This document shows positions 37,800 to 46,837 of a stretch of DNA of 46,837 nt, in pieces. The notes beneath the pieces were generated by a model that saw nothing but the letters and a program-made list of their open reading frames with translations, was not told the DNA's origin and searched no databases. The first letter of the stretch is position 1; each line of letters starts with the position of its first letter. The stretch is from an uncultured Neisseriaceae bacterium (GTDB lineage Bacteria; Pseudomonadota; Gammaproteobacteria; Burkholderiales; Neisseriaceae): NCBI GenBank assembly GCA_946481965.1, contig CAMLPN010000014.1:1-46837 (forward strand), written 5' to 3'. Position numbers and translations under genes: made by a program.

Positions 37800-38351
37800 T
37801 TATTTACGCCATTCACCATAAATTGGTCTTGAAAAATGGGCAAGTACAGTAATCATACAGATTTCAATGGATACTCCCCAATAAATATGACCTAAAATTT
37901 CACTCCATAATTCGTAGCCGTTTAAATTCCATAACCAGCCAACGGTACCTTCTGGATCATAAACTGGATGACGGAGGCCAAATAACGGAATAAAAAATCC
38001 GTGCATAACAACAGTGATAATCAGCCCATAAAATGCACCATACCAAAGTCGAATTTTATTCCAAAAATAGGCTATAAATACATAAACAAAAGCAAAAGCA
38101 AAACTAAATAGCCAGTGATAGAGTGTCACAGCACCTAAGACAGTTGCACCTTGATAAATATAATCAAGAGAATGGGAATTAATACCAAACGAACCAAGCC
38201 AAGCATCAATATGTGCTGCTGGTGGCGAAATTTCACCCGGAACACGAGGTGGCATATTAACTTCAGAACCCCACTTGACTAATGAACTAATAAATCCACC
38301 AATGAGTGTGGTCCAAATGATAATTTTACGATTTATTCTATTTCCAAACAT
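37800..38351 (-). CDS. yagU: YagU family (DUF1440) inner-membrane protein
   Basis: A 183-residue membrane protein with about four helices. It resembles E. coli YagU: FISSLVKWGSEVNMPPRVPGE, YHWLFSFAFAFVYVFIAYF, FFIPLFGLRHPVYDPEG and SEILGHIYWGVSIEI. YagU-type proteins have been linked to acid tolerance in E. coli, and the mechanism is unknown. Monocistronic; the ATG lies at the edge of a 170-bp AT-rich promoter region. Confidence 0.88.
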   Translation of the reverse strand: MFGNRINRKIIIWTTLIGGFISSLVKWGSEVNMPPRVPGEISPPAAHIDAWLGSFGINSHSLDYIYQGATVLGAVTLYHWLFSFAFAFVYVFIAYFWNKIRLWYGAFYGLIITVVMHGFFIPLFGLRHPVYDPEGTVGWLWNLNGYELWSEILGHIYWGVSIEICMITVLAHFSRPIYGEWRK

Positions 38352-38522
38352 TTGAGCGATTCCTTACTATATTTAATAACTATTTAAATGAGAATACACA
38401 TCAGAAGTCAAAAACGGAAATTATAATATTTAATAATTATACAATTAACCAACAACAATTAAACCATAAAGCAAGAATGCAACAGAGTTTATGACTTAAT
38501 TGTGTGCACTATTAATAGTTGA

Positions 38523-38666
38523 TTAGCGTGTTCGTACTGATTCAATACCCGTTGTTATTTCACCATAAATCTTAGTATTGTTGCCATCATCACTTGACTG
38601 GGTCGTTGCACACGCACTTAGCAATAAAAGCGCCAATACTGCACCAATGCCCATTAATTTTTTCAT
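38523..38666 (-). CDS. Small lipoprotein
   Basis: A 47-residue secreted lipoprotein. The start at 38666 is chosen because AAGGAG lies 7 bases upstream and gives MKKLMGIGAVLALLLLSAC, a type II signal peptide with the lipobox LSAC (Cys19). The mature peptide is short (TTQSSDDGNN...IYGEITTGIES). Function is unknown; short lipoproteins of this form occur in Neisseriaceae and other proteobacteria. An upstream ATG at 38729 has no ribosome-binding site. Confidence 0.78.
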   Translation of the reverse strand: MKKLMGIGAVLALLLLSACATTQSSDDGNNTKIYGEITTGIESVRTR

Positions 38667-38885
38667 TATATGCTCCTTGTATTTAATAAACAGCTTGTAT
38701 ATGACATAAACCAACAATATATATAACATAAACTAACAATAATACCAACTCATTGCTGTCAGTTAGCCAGTATAAATTATCCAGATAAGACAATGAACCA
38801 CAATAATATTAGTCACTAGATTTTATGTGGCTAGTCTCGTTATTGATTAAACAACCTGTTTTTTATTGGTTTTCGCTTAGATCAA

Positions 38886-39431
38886 CTACCCAATCTGATT
38901 ATTTTTATAATTACTCATTACCGTCACATAATGAATAGCTGAATAAGGTAAAAATACTCGTTCTTTATCTGTTAATGGTCGGATTTTTTGTACCGGTGAA
39001 CCTACATATAAAAAACCACTTTCTAAATGTTTACGAGGTGGTACCAGACTACCCGCGCCAATCATAACCTCATCCCCAATAACAGCATCATCCAACACAA
39101 TGGAATTAATTCCCACCAATACCCGATTACCAATGGTACAACCATGCAAATTGACATGATGGCCAATAGTTACATCCTCACCAATCAGTAAAGGGGATCC
39201 ATTAGGTTTATCCGCCGTTTTATGACTGACATGCAGCATACAATGATCCTGAATATTGCTTCGGGCACCTATTTCCATTCTGTTCACATCAGCCCGTATC
39301 ACGGCAAATGGCCACACCGAAACTTGTTCATGTAAAATAACATCACCAATAATCACTGCCATATCATCAACATAGCAACTGTTATCAATTTGTGGTTGCA
39401 TATCTAAATAAGAACGAATATTGTTTTTCAT
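38886..39431 (-). CDS. Gamma carbonic anhydrase-like hexapeptide protein (YrdA type)
   Basis: A 181-residue left-handed beta-helix protein. Hexapeptide repeats run from about residue 25 (VDDMAVIIGDVILHEQVSVWP) to 140. The three zinc histidines of gamma carbonic anhydrases align with His67 (HCMLH), His91 and His96 (IGHHVNLHG). Activity is not assured: many YrdA/CaiE-like homologues lack catalytic residues outside the histidines. It is divergent from prlC, with an AAGG ribosome-binding site. Confidence 0.9.
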   Translation of the reverse strand: MKNNIRSYLDMQPQIDNSCYVDDMAVIIGDVILHEQVSVWPFAVIRADVNRMEIGARSNIQDHCMLHVSHKTADKPNGSPLLIGEDVTIGHHVNLHGCTIGNRVLVGINSIVLDDAVIGDEVMIGAGSLVPPRKHLESGFLYVGSPVQKIRPLTDKERVFLPYSAIHYVTVMSNYKNNQIG

Positions 39432-39557
39432 GAAATTGACCTTATCGTATTACACAATGTAGCAATATTAATAGCAGAAGCAGTGTCATTGCTCCTGTTG
39501 CCTCCAATGATTTACCTGAAAACACTAAATTTAAGGGTAATTTTTCAAGAGAATACT

Positions 39558-41660
39558 ATGTCTGAAAATGTCTTATTAAATCTGGACAGTGAACCGCGTT
39601 TTGACGCCATATCTGCTGCTGATATCGAACCGGCCATGACCGAAGCTATGAATACAGCCAGAACAGCTATCGCGAACCTTAAAAAAGAAGCAACTGTAAA
39701 CTGGGATAATACCGTAGAAGCATTGACTAATATCACTGAACGGGTTGGTCGTATCTGGGGAGTTGTAGCCCATTTAAATAGCGTAGCAGATACACCCGAA
39801 CTACGTACAGCCTATAATAGCATGATGCCGAAAGTCAGTGAATTCTTCACGACCATCAGTCAGGATATTGAACTATACGAACGATTCAAAGCCATTAAAG
39901 CCAGTACAGAATATACTCGTCTGAGCAATGCACAAAAAACCAAGCTGGAACATGATCTGCGGGATTTTGTATTAAGCGGAGCCGAATTACCAGCGGAACA
40001 ACAGGCTGAATTTGCTGCCTTACAAGCAGAAGGTGCACAACTGGCCGCCGCATTCAGCCAGAACGTCCTGGATGCCACAGATGCATTTGCGCTGTATTTT
40101 GCCAATGGTGAGCAACTTGCCGGTCAGGTAAATGCTTCTGATCAACCCAGTTCTACTGCTAATTTTGCTCATGATAGCGAAATCAGCGGGCTTACAGAAG
40201 AAGCACTGGCGATGTTTGCGGCAGCAGCAGAAGCTGAAGGTAAAAGTGGTTATAAAATTGGCCTACAAATGCCACACTATCTGGCAGTAATGCAATATGC
40301 TCACAATCGTGAACTGCGCCGTCAATTGTATTATGCCTATTCGACCCGCGCCAGCGAACTTGGGGAAGTAAAATGGGATAATACAGCCAATATTAATCGT
40401 ATTTTGCAAATTGCTGCCCGTGAAGCCCAGTTACTCGGTTTTCAAAACTACGCTGAATTATCATTGGCCACCAAAATGGCCAATGCGCCTAAAGAAGTAC
40501 TGGCATTCCTACATGATCTGGCTAATCGTGCTAAACCATTTGCAGAAAAAGATCTGGCTGAAGTTAAGGCATATGCACACCAGCACCTTGAACTAAATGA
40601 TTTACAACCATGGGATCTGACTTATGCCAGCGAAAAGCTGCGTCAGGCTAAATATGCATTCAGTCAAACAGAAGTAAAAAAATATTTTCCGGCAAACCGT
40701 GTTTTAGCAGGCTTGTTTGCCCAGATAGACAAACTGTATGGCGTTCATTTCATTGAAAAGCAGGTACCGGTATGGCACCCTGATGTTCGTTATTATGAAC
40801 TGGAACAGGATGGAGCCATCATTGGTGGCGTTTATATGGATCTGTATGCGCGAACCGGTAAACGCGGTGGCGCATGGATGAATGACTACCGTGGTCGCCG
40901 TCGGTTCACGACAGGAAATCATGCTGGCGAGCTGCAGACACCAATTGCCTATCTGGTGTGTAACTTTACCCCGCCGGTAGCTGGTAATACTGCACGCTTA
41001 AGCCATGATGAAATCCTCACCCTGTTCCATGAAACCGGCCATGGTTTGCATCATCTGCTGACTCAGGTAGATGAACTGGGAGTTTCCGGTATCAATGGCG
41101 TGGAATGGGATGCTGTAGAAATGCCCAGCCAATTTATGGAAAACTTTGTCTGGGAATATGATGTACTTGCTGGAATGAGTAGCCATCAGGATACCGGCGC
41201 GGTATTGCCCAGAGAGCTGTATAACAAAATGCTGGCAGCGAAAAACTTCCAGAGCGGACTATGGATGCTGCGCCAGATGGAATTTGCTCAGTTTGATATG
41301 GAAATCTACAGTCACCCCGGCTGTGACTGGCAGCAAACCTTACAGGAAGTACGTCGTCAAGTAGCAGTGATTCCCCAGCCAGATTTTAACCGCTTTGCCC
41401 ACTCATTCAGCCATATCTTTGCCGGTGGCTATTCTGCTGGTTATTACAGCTATAGCTGGGCAGAGGTGCTTTCTGCCGATGTCTATGCTGCCTTTGAAGA
41501 AGAAGCTAATGCAACTGCTACCGGCAAACGGTTCTGGCGCGAAGTACTGGCTGTCGGCGGCTCCCGTCCTGCTATGGAATCTTTCAAAGCATTCCGTGGT
41601 CGTGAACCAACTATTGATGCCTTATTGCGTCATTGTGGTTTTTTTAATGAAACAGCGTAA
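39558..41660 (+). CDS. prlC: Oligopeptidase A (M3 metallopeptidase)
   Basis: Cytoplasmic zinc peptidase of 700 residues that degrades signal peptides and other oligopeptides. The HETGH zinc motif lies at residues 491-495, followed by the third ligand Glu in NGVEWDAVEMPSQFMENF. The start at 39558 (MSENVLLNLD) is preferred to the ATG at 39483, because AAGAGAA lies upstream and the earlier frame adds a hydrophobic leader foreign to the family. The gene is intact and has a strong terminator at 41683-41708. Confidence 0.94.
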   Translation: MSENVLLNLDSEPRFDAISAADIEPAMTEAMNTARTAIANLKKEATVNWDNTVEALTNITERVGRIWGVVAHLNSVADTPELRTAYNSMMPKVSEFFTTISQDIELYERFKAIKASTEYTRLSNAQKTKLEHDLRDFVLSGAELPAEQQAEFAALQAEGAQLAAAFSQNVLDATDAFALYFANGEQLAGQVNASDQPSSTANFAHDSEISGLTEEALAMFAAAAEAEGKSGYKIGLQMPHYLAVMQYAHNRELRRQLYYAYSTRASELGEVKWDNTANINRILQIAAREAQLLGFQNYAELSLATKMANAPKEVLAFLHDLANRAKPFAEKDLAEVKAYAHQHLELNDLQPWDLTYASEKLRQAKYAFSQTEVKKYFPANRVLAGLFAQIDKLYGVHFIEKQVPVWHPDVRYYELEQDGAIIGGVYMDLYARTGKRGGAWMNDYRGRRRFTTGNHAGELQTPIAYLVCNFTPPVAGNTARLSHDEILTLFHETGHGLHHLLTQVDELGVSGINGVEWDAVEMPSQFMENFVWEYDVLAGMSSHQDTGAVLPRELYNKMLAAKNFQSGLWMLRQMEFAQFDMEIYSHPGCDWQQTLQEVRRQVAVIPQPDFNRFAHSFSHIFAGGYSAGYYSYSWAEVLSADVYAAFEEEANATATGKRFWREVLAVGGSRPAMESFKAFRGREPTIDALLRHCGFFNETA

Positions 41661-41682
41661 ACATCATTTAATATAAATCCAT

Positions 41683-41708
41683 AACGCGGTGTAATCACCG
41701 CGTTTTTT
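41683..41708 (+). terminator. Terminator after prlC
   Basis: AACGCGGTG and CACCGCGTT form a 9-bp stem with a four-base loop, followed by TTTTT. It lies 22 bp after the stop codon. Confidence 0.88.
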
Positions 41709-41957
41709 ATGGCAAGTTCTTGAACTAAAATGTAATAAAACATTCAGATCAAAAGATAACTTACTGGCATCTACGTATGTCACAGATAAATATTACATTA
41801 TCGGTTAGTTAATGAAAATACATAAATATATTATTAAAAACATATAGTACTATTGACTTATAGGAAGGCCTATGCCCTCAATCAAAAATTTTTGAGTTTA
41901 TTAAGTCAGTATAACTGTACAATAATTCTGATAATAATAAATAGTTATTAATTTAGA

Positions 41958-42530
41958 TTATTTACCTTTATCACCCAATCCCGCAACCCCTTGTTTTTTT
42001 GACACATCCTGAACAAGAGTAGCTAGTCTTTCAAGTAAATCTGCCCAGCTACCTTTTTCTATCAATAAAAATCCTTTTTTATTAATCCTTTTTCCTTGTT
42101 TGAACGTCTTTTTCTGATTACTTACGCTATCAATATAATAAGAAGGAAGTTGCGTAAAGTTTAGTTTTTTTTCTAAAGTTTTTTTTGACTTGTCATTGAC
42201 TGGCTTAGCCAAATACCAGGTAAATTTGTTTTTAATACAAACCAGTCTGGTTAAATCCAATTCAAAAATATATTCCTTAGGTAATAGTGATTTATATAAA
42301 ATAATGTAAAACGGTTGGCCTCTGTTCCAAGTAGTGTAACGAATAGAGGACATATCAGGAAAAGTTATTTTCTGATAACAACCATCAACACTTTTTACAG
42401 CCTGTTGGTCAATTTTTTCTAATTCCGCGTAGTCAAGAAATTTAGCTAGATATTCCATTATATCGAAACCAAACTTCTGATGTTGTTGAAATAATTTATC
42501 TTCCGATTTAATTTTATGATTCTTAGACAT
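41958..42530 (-). CDS. Hypothetical protein of unknown family
   Basis: A 190-residue, lysine-rich soluble protein without signal peptide or membrane segment. It has a good Shine-Dalgarno (GGAGATC) just upstream of the ATG at 42530. Notable segments are GFDIMEYLAKFLDYAELEK, DMSSIRYTTWNRGQPFY and SWADLLERLATLVQDV. I cannot place it in a family. Low GC and a lone position between prlC and ftsY suggest an accessory gene. Length and codon pattern support its being real. Confidence 0.72.
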   Translation of the reverse strand: MSKNHKIKSEDKLFQQHQKFGFDIMEYLAKFLDYAELEKIDQQAVKSVDGCYQKITFPDMSSIRYTTWNRGQPFYIILYKSLLPKEYIFELDLTRLVCIKNKFTWYLAKPVNDKSKKTLEKKLNFTQLPSYYIDSVSNQKKTFKQGKRINKKGFLLIEKGSWADLLERLATLVQDVSKKQGVAGLGDKGK

Positions 42531-42646
42531 ATGATCTCCACTATAATAAACTATTGTAGGATTTTTTTTGATATATTCAGCTGAATGTTCCGGCTGCTAT
42601 TTCTATAATTATACTTTCTCGAAAACATCAGTTTATACTGAAATAG

Positions 42647-42682
42647 AAAAAAGCCGTCTATTCATTTTTATAGCCGGCTTTT
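42647..42682 (-). terminator. Terminator of ftsY
   Basis: On the minus strand AAAAGCCG and CGGCTTTT pair around an 18-base loop, with T-rich tails on both sides. It lies 14 bp beyond the ftsY stop and may also act on plus-strand transcripts. Confidence 0.75.
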
Positions 42683-42695
42683 ATCGGAAATTTTA

Positions 42696-43964
42696 TTATT
42701 CATCCTCAATTAATGCATCTACAAATGCACGGGCATTAAACGGGCGTAAATCATCAATACCTTCACCTACGCCGATAAAGCGTACCGGAACCGGTCGCTT
42801 GGCTGCCAGTGCCGCGAGAATACCGCCTTTGGCAGTACCATCCAGTTTGGAAACAATCAGACCGGTTAATCCGAGCGCATCATCAAAGGCTACAACCTGA
42901 TTGATGGCATTCTGACCCACATTGGCATCCAGTACCAGCATGACTTCATGCGGAGCATCAGGCAAGGATTTTTGCAGGACGCGTTTTACTTTTTTGATTT
43001 CTTCCATCAGATGCAGCTGAGTAGGCAGGCGACCGGCAGTGTCTGCCAGTACCACATCAATACCACGTGCTTTGGCCGCCTCCAGAGCATCATAACAGAC
43101 TGCTGCTGAATCGCCGGAAGCCTGAGCAATCACGGTGACATTATTGCGCTCACCCCATTGCTGCAATTGTTCGCGGGCTGCTGCACGAAAGGTATCGCCG
43201 GCAGCCAGCAGCACGCTTTTACCCTGACTTTGAAAATATTTCGCCAGTTTACCGATACTGGTAGTTTTACCGGCACCATTCACACCGGCCATCATAATCA
43301 CAAAGGGCTTTTTATCATCCGGTAAAATCAGTGGCTGATCCAGTGGCAACAGTAATTCATACAGGGCTTCTTTCAGAGCACTGCGCAGCTCATCTCCGTT
43401 TTTCAGCCCTTTCAGGGTAACCCGCTGGCGCACCTGTGCCAGCAGTTTTTCTGTGGCTTCAATTCCCATATCACTGGTAAGCAATACGGTTTCCAGTTCT
43501 TCATACAAATCTTCGTCGATTTTACCGCCACCAAACACTGAAGCCAGCGATTTGGCCATCTGTGTGCGCGATTTACTTAAACCCTGTTTCAAACGAGCAG
43601 CCCAACCCAGTTTGCTGGTTTGATTTTCCTGCTGTTCAATGGGTTTAGGCGATTCGGATACAGCGGTGTCGTCGTTCGTTTGCTGAATTTCTGTTAATGG
43701 TTCTGCAGCTGCAGTGGTAATGACAGGTTCATCTATTTGTGTTTCAGCGATATTATTTTCGACAGATTTTTTTTCTGTCGTCTGCAACGATTGTGCTGAG
43801 CCTACTTCCGCATTCGGAGTCGTCATTTCAGCATCACTGGTGGTAACTGTCGGTGCAGTTTCTACTTCATTTTGTTGTATCGTTGTTTCCTGCTGTCCGA
43901 TAGGCTGATTTTGCTGTTCTGTTACTGGTTCGGTAATTTTCTTTCGTTTAAAAATTCTAAACAT
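42696..43964 (-). CDS. ftsY: Signal recognition particle receptor FtsY
   Basis: SRP-receptor GTPase of 422 residues that targets ribosome-nascent-chain complexes to the Sec translocon. It has an acidic, Gln/Glu/Thr-rich N-terminal A domain (residues about 10-115), the N domain (SKLGWAARLKQGLSKSRTQ), and the G domain with Walker A GVNGAGKTTS (from Gly227), LADTAGRLPTQ and SKLDGTAKGG. The C-terminal DLRPFNARAFVDALI is typical. Start with AGGAAT upstream. The A domain is variable in length, so that region carries little information. Confidence 0.96.
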   Translation of the reverse strand: MFRIFKRKKITEPVTEQQNQPIGQQETTIQQNEVETAPTVTTSDAEMTTPNAEVGSAQSLQTTEKKSVENNIAETQIDEPVITTAAAEPLTEIQQTNDDTAVSESPKPIEQQENQTSKLGWAARLKQGLSKSRTQMAKSLASVFGGGKIDEDLYEELETVLLTSDMGIEATEKLLAQVRQRVTLKGLKNGDELRSALKEALYELLLPLDQPLILPDDKKPFVIMMAGVNGAGKTTSIGKLAKYFQSQGKSVLLAAGDTFRAAAREQLQQWGERNNVTVIAQASGDSAAVCYDALEAAKARGIDVVLADTAGRLPTQLHLMEEIKKVKRVLQKSLPDAPHEVMLVLDANVGQNAINQVVAFDDALGLTGLIVSKLDGTAKGGILAALAAKRPVPVRFIGVGEGIDDLRPFNARAFVDALIEDE

Positions 43965-44184
43965 GAATCATTCCTGATACTGGATTAGACCAAAGAACAA
44001 TCAGATATTGCCTTCGGTAAAAGGGTAATTCTGCTATTGTAACCTAGTAAACATTTATTTGATAATGTATTTATGACACTATTTCTAGACTGAAACAACA
44101 ATTTGATAAGCTGCGATATCACAGCCGGTTATGGATAAGGCATAGCTCGCTTAGAGCTTAGCATTGAATCTAGCTTTGATGATT

Positions 44185-44427
44185 TAATAATCATGTTATA
44201 TCGTTTTACAATTTTTAAAATGATAGTTGTTTTCTTTTTTGCCCCTATATACTTGATTTTATTTTTTTATCCTCAATATAAATAATATGAAAATTACTTG
44301 CAGATGTGACAAACAAATAAAATATAACTTTTCTATCTTCCATATCCCCGCTGTAGACTCGATAGATTGCTTCTGTTAACTGCAGAATAAGAAAAACTAT
44401 TATCAATATATCTTTTATTGTATTCAT
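44185..44427 (-). pseudogene. Truncated, frame-shifted third paralogue of the secreted family
   Basis: From 44427 to 44245 the frame encodes MNTIKDILIIVFLILQLTEA, IYRVYSGDMEDRKVIFYLF, then NFHIIYIEDKK before the reading frame breaks. Homology with the neighbour at 44488 continues to about 44190 in shifted frames (KENNYHF-like). Only the signal peptide and first part of the mature protein survive. The boundaries are approximate. Confidence 0.8.
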
Positions 44428-44487
44428 TATGATATTTGTCTTAGTTTTTTAATAAATTATTTACTTTAAACAAGTTAAATATTTTGT

Positions 44488-45513
44488 TTAAGGCTCCTCT
44501 CCAACCTCTACCACAGCTTTTTCGCAATCCAGTCTTTCTTTTTTAGTACATTTTTTATGAATAGATTTTTCCTCAGAATTTTCATAAGAAATGCAGTATT
44601 GATCTTGGTAATCATATTTTTTTTTGTTTTTATTAAAAAGATATTGTTTATTTAATTTGATAAACATTGGATCAACATAAACATCACCACATGTTTTTGT
44701 ACTGGTTGCTATTTTATTTTCTGAATCAAACTGAATCGAATATCCTTCTAAATTCGCTTCAATATATTTATTTTGTGACTCATCATAGATGTAATATATT
44801 TGCGGGACATTGGGGGCGAACGACTCGGCACCCTGAAGAAAAAAATCATTTTCATTACCATCAAAATCAAAATCACCAATTTGTATAGCATGAAATGTAT
44901 AAAAAATATACCCTTTTGAATTCTTTATGGTTTGTAATAGCTCCCCATTTTTTTTACTGTAAACATTGATGCCAGTAATTTTAATATCTTCTTTTTTCTT
45001 TTTGGATAATATAACTTTAAAATAAAAATCTTTGGTTGAGCTTCTTTGTAAAAATTCGATATTTTCAAACTCAGTATTATCAAATAACTGTTTAGATTCT
45101 ACTCGAGTTAGCTCATAACCGTTTTCAGCAAAAACATTATATTCAAATTCTTTTTTTAATTTAAAATCACCAAATTTCTGTGAATAGCCAAACAACTCAT
45201 TGCTATCTGAGTTCACCTTGTTAAAGCTAAAATCAAAGTTTTTAATAATTAAGGTATCATTATTATTAACTGTATCAATCGTTGTATAATTTTCAAAATG
45301 GTAGTCGTTTTCTATTTTTTTGGGCGCCCCCATATACTCAATTTTCTTTGTTTTATCTTCAATATAAATAATATGAAAGTTACTATCAGATGTGGCAAAC
45401 AAATAAAATTCAACTTTATTATCTCCCATATTTCCGCTGTAGACACGATAGATGGCCTCTGTTACTTGCGGAATAAGAAAAACCATCATCATTATATATT
45501 TTATTGTTTTCAT
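44488..45513 (-). CDS. Secreted protein, tandem family member 2 (XAC2610-like?)
   Basis: A 341-residue exported protein with signal peptide to about TEA (residue 20). The start of the mature part, YRVYSGNMGDNKVEFYLF, and the DFDFDGNENDFFLQ motif followed by PQIYYIYDESQNKYIEANLEG match the pattern of the XAC2610-related family. That family includes the putative immunity/inhibitor protein of a Xanthomonas type IV-secreted effector. Four cysteines lie near the C-terminus (CGDV...YCISYE...CTKKERLDC). Alternative: an unrelated beta-rich secreted family. No toxin gene is in the window. It shares overall organisation with the gene at 45663, and its N-terminus with the fragment at 44185. Confidence 0.75.
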   Translation of the reverse strand: MKTIKYIMMMVFLIPQVTEAIYRVYSGNMGDNKVEFYLFATSDSNFHIIYIEDKTKKIEYMGAPKKIENDYHFENYTTIDTVNNNDTLIIKNFDFSFNKVNSDSNELFGYSQKFGDFKLKKEFEYNVFAENGYELTRVESKQLFDNTEFENIEFLQRSSTKDFYFKVILSKKKKEDIKITGINVYSKKNGELLQTIKNSKGYIFYTFHAIQIGDFDFDGNENDFFLQGAESFAPNVPQIYYIYDESQNKYIEANLEGYSIQFDSENKIATSTKTCGDVYVDPMFIKLNKQYLFNKNKKKYDYQDQYCISYENSEEKSIHKKCTKKERLDCEKAVVEVGEEP

Positions 45514-45616
45514 TATTTAATTCATCTTAACTTATTAAATTACTTAAACAGCACAAAAGATAACCAATTGTTATTATTCATCTTTTATAATTAACACCTT
45601 TAAACAATTTGATTGA

Positions 45617-45646
45617 TTTTTAATATGCCTATTTTAAAATAGGCAT
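45617..45646 (-). terminator. Possible terminator after the 45663 gene
   Basis: ATGCCTATTTT and AAAATAGGCAT (45625-45646) form a 22-base palindrome. On the minus strand it is followed by ATTAAAAATC. It lies 17 bp beyond the stop codon. Confidence 0.5.
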
Positions 45647-45662
45647 TTCTATAATATGGTGT

Positions 45663-46697
45663 TTAATCCGCATATTCATCTATCAGTAATTCGCTAGCTT
45701 TTTGGCAAAAAAGTTTCTCTTTTTTATTGCAGGCGCGTGAAAGTAGAATTTTTTCTCCGTTTTCCGAGTATTTAATTAATTCACATTTTGAATTAGTAAG
45801 AGTGTATTTTTTATCATCTGAATATTCATACAAATCTGTAATAGTAGCCCTTGTCATTGCCGTTTTTATAGGACATATTTTCTCTTTTTTTGCGGTTTTT
45901 TTATCTGAATCAAAGGTAATAAATCGTCCAGTCAAATTTAGATAAACAAATTTATTTTGTTTTTCATCATAGGAAAAATACGCATCAATTACATTACTAT
46001 CGTTGATACTCTCTTTCGATTTAGAAATATAGAAATCGTTATCTCTTCCATCAAAATTGGCATCGCGATTTGTATTTATACTAATAAACGAAAGAAAACC
46101 AAAATCTTTCAAATCATTGATTGTTTGAAGTAAGCTACCGTCTTTTTTACGATAAACATTTATTCCAACAACTTTTAGAAACTCTCCTTTCTTCTTTGAA
46201 ACAAGCGTTTTAAAATAATAATCTTTGGTTGATTCTCTTTGTATGATTTCTTCATTTTCAAATTCAATATTATTCTTTAATTTTAAATTGTTATCATCAT
46301 TATATGTAAATTCATAATCAAATTTTCTAACTAATTTAAAATCACCATATTTTTTAGAATAACCTTCTAAATTTTGATTCAAGATTATTGAGCGATCCTT
46401 ATTAAAATCAATGTTTTTTATTACTATTGTATCTATAATATCTTCACCAAAATTAGTTTTAGGAACGTTGAAAACTAATCCATCTTCAATTTGAGCATTA
46501 TGAATATTATCAAGTTGCTTTGGCTCAAAAGAATCATTATTAAGATAAATAATATTTATATCATTGTCATAAAAAGCATCAAAATAAAGCTCCACTTTAT
46601 TTTTTCCAATTGTACCCTCATAAATAGTGTAATTAGCTAATGCAAAATTAGAAAAAAACACCATCATAATAAATAAAACTTTTTTTAAATTTATCAT
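45663..46697 (-). CDS. Secreted protein, tandem family member 1 (XAC2610-like?)
   Basis: A 344-residue exported protein; signal peptide cleaved near FALA (residue 21), mature part beginning NYTIYEGTIGKNKVELYF. It carries RDANFDGRDNDFYI, the same aspartate-rich loop as its neighbour, then DAYFSYDEKQNKFVYLNLTG. Cysteines near the C-terminus (CPIKT, SKCELI, ACNKKEKLFCQK) align with those of the 44488 gene. Function is unknown, with XAC2610-type immunity as the best analogy. It has GGAA as a possible ribosome-binding site. Tandem duplication with divergence suggests selection for new specificities. Confidence 0.75.
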   Translation of the reverse strand: MINLKKVLFIMMVFFSNFALANYTIYEGTIGKNKVELYFDAFYDNDINIIYLNNDSFEPKQLDNIHNAQIEDGLVFNVPKTNFGEDIIDTIVIKNIDFNKDRSIILNQNLEGYSKKYGDFKLVRKFDYEFTYNDDNNLKLKNNIEFENEEIIQRESTKDYYFKTLVSKKKGEFLKVVGINVYRKKDGSLLQTINDLKDFGFLSFISINTNRDANFDGRDNDFYISKSKESINDSNVIDAYFSYDEKQNKFVYLNLTGRFITFDSDKKTAKKEKICPIKTAMTRATITDLYEYSDDKKYTLTNSKCELIKYSENGEKILLSRACNKKEKLFCQKASELLIDEYAD

Positions 46698-46837
46698 TTA
46701 AACAATTCCATATGAGATTATTTTTTCGACGGGACAAAGTTTATTTTGTGATTCCAGTTTGGAATATTTTTCATTACTCCACTGCTATGTAGTTCGTTCA
46801 TATCTTTCTTTTATCTCTTAAGTATTTACTTAGCTAA

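Noticed and set aside
42568-42900. A 110-codon plus-strand ORF antisense to the end of ftsY
   Set aside because: It lies mostly opposite the ftsY C-terminus and is a frame shadow of that gene.
1-46837. Neisserial DNA uptake sequences
   Set aside because: I looked for GCCGTCTGAA and related dialects and saw no repeated 10-12-mer of that kind. A full k-mer count could overturn this.
1-46837. tRNA, rRNA, CRISPR arrays, integrases
   Set aside because: No TTCGA-type tRNA arms with matching acceptor stems, no spaced direct repeats, and no integrase-like ORF were seen.

Overview
The window looks like chromosome of a Neisseriaceae betaproteobacterium, most likely Snodgrassella or a close relative. 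This is inferred from gene content: a birA-coaX fusion followed by a SPOR protein, a tandem two-subunit bacterioferritin, and ftsY, prlC, tldD and mrp of the neisserial type. Spacers are very AT-rich. No rRNA, tRNA, CRISPR array, integrase or complete mobile element was seen.

Layout. 1-10.7 kb: the right end of an IS3-like remnant, L-lactate dehydrogenase, a DUF4272 protein, a bacterioferritin pair, a YghA-type reductase, a FadL-like porin, a secreted SnoaL-like protein divergent from an HxlR regulator, and a small membrane protein. 10.7-14.6 kb: housekeeping block of mrp/apbC, birA-coaX and a SPOR protein. 14.6-20.1 kb: glycan locus of flippase, GT32, Stealth phosphotransferase, GT2 and a membrane phosphoglycosyl transferase, several with overlapping start/stop codons. 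20.1-24.9 kb: inserted-looking segment with an AEC permease and a very AT-rich YobI/KAP-like membrane NTPase whose C-terminus has decayed. It ends in an IS3 remnant fused to a second copy of the last 59 bp of the phosphoglycosyl transferase gene. 25.2-29.2 kb: a YbiI zinc-finger protein, then a flavin reductase, alpha/beta hydrolase and SDR set divergent from a LysR regulator. 29.8-32.6 kb: galE and tldD. 32.7-37.8 kb: gene-poor decay zone with a secreted orphan protein, a broken IS3 transposase, an ArgO-type exporter, a pseudogene paralogue of the orphan and a 7-bp tandem repeat. 37.8-44 kb: YagU, a small lipoprotein, gamma carbonic anhydrase, oligopeptidase A, an unknown protein and ftsY. 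44.2-46.7 kb: a tandem family of secreted proteins, two intact and one truncated, that may be XAC2610-like immunity proteins.

How the genes fit together. The two bacterioferritin subunits have complementary losses: one keeps the haem methionine, the other keeps the ferroxidase centre, so they should work only as a mixed shell. The glycan genes can initiate, extend, phosphate-decorate and flip a lipid-linked glycan, but no polymerase or chain-length regulator is present; galE, about 10 kb away, could supply UDP-galactose. The LysR-flanked set is a plausible small redox or xenobiotic module. The most unusual signals are the degraded NTPase island bordered by a gene-end duplication, the orphan secreted-protein families in mixed states of decay, and three remnants of one IS3-like element with the same terminus.
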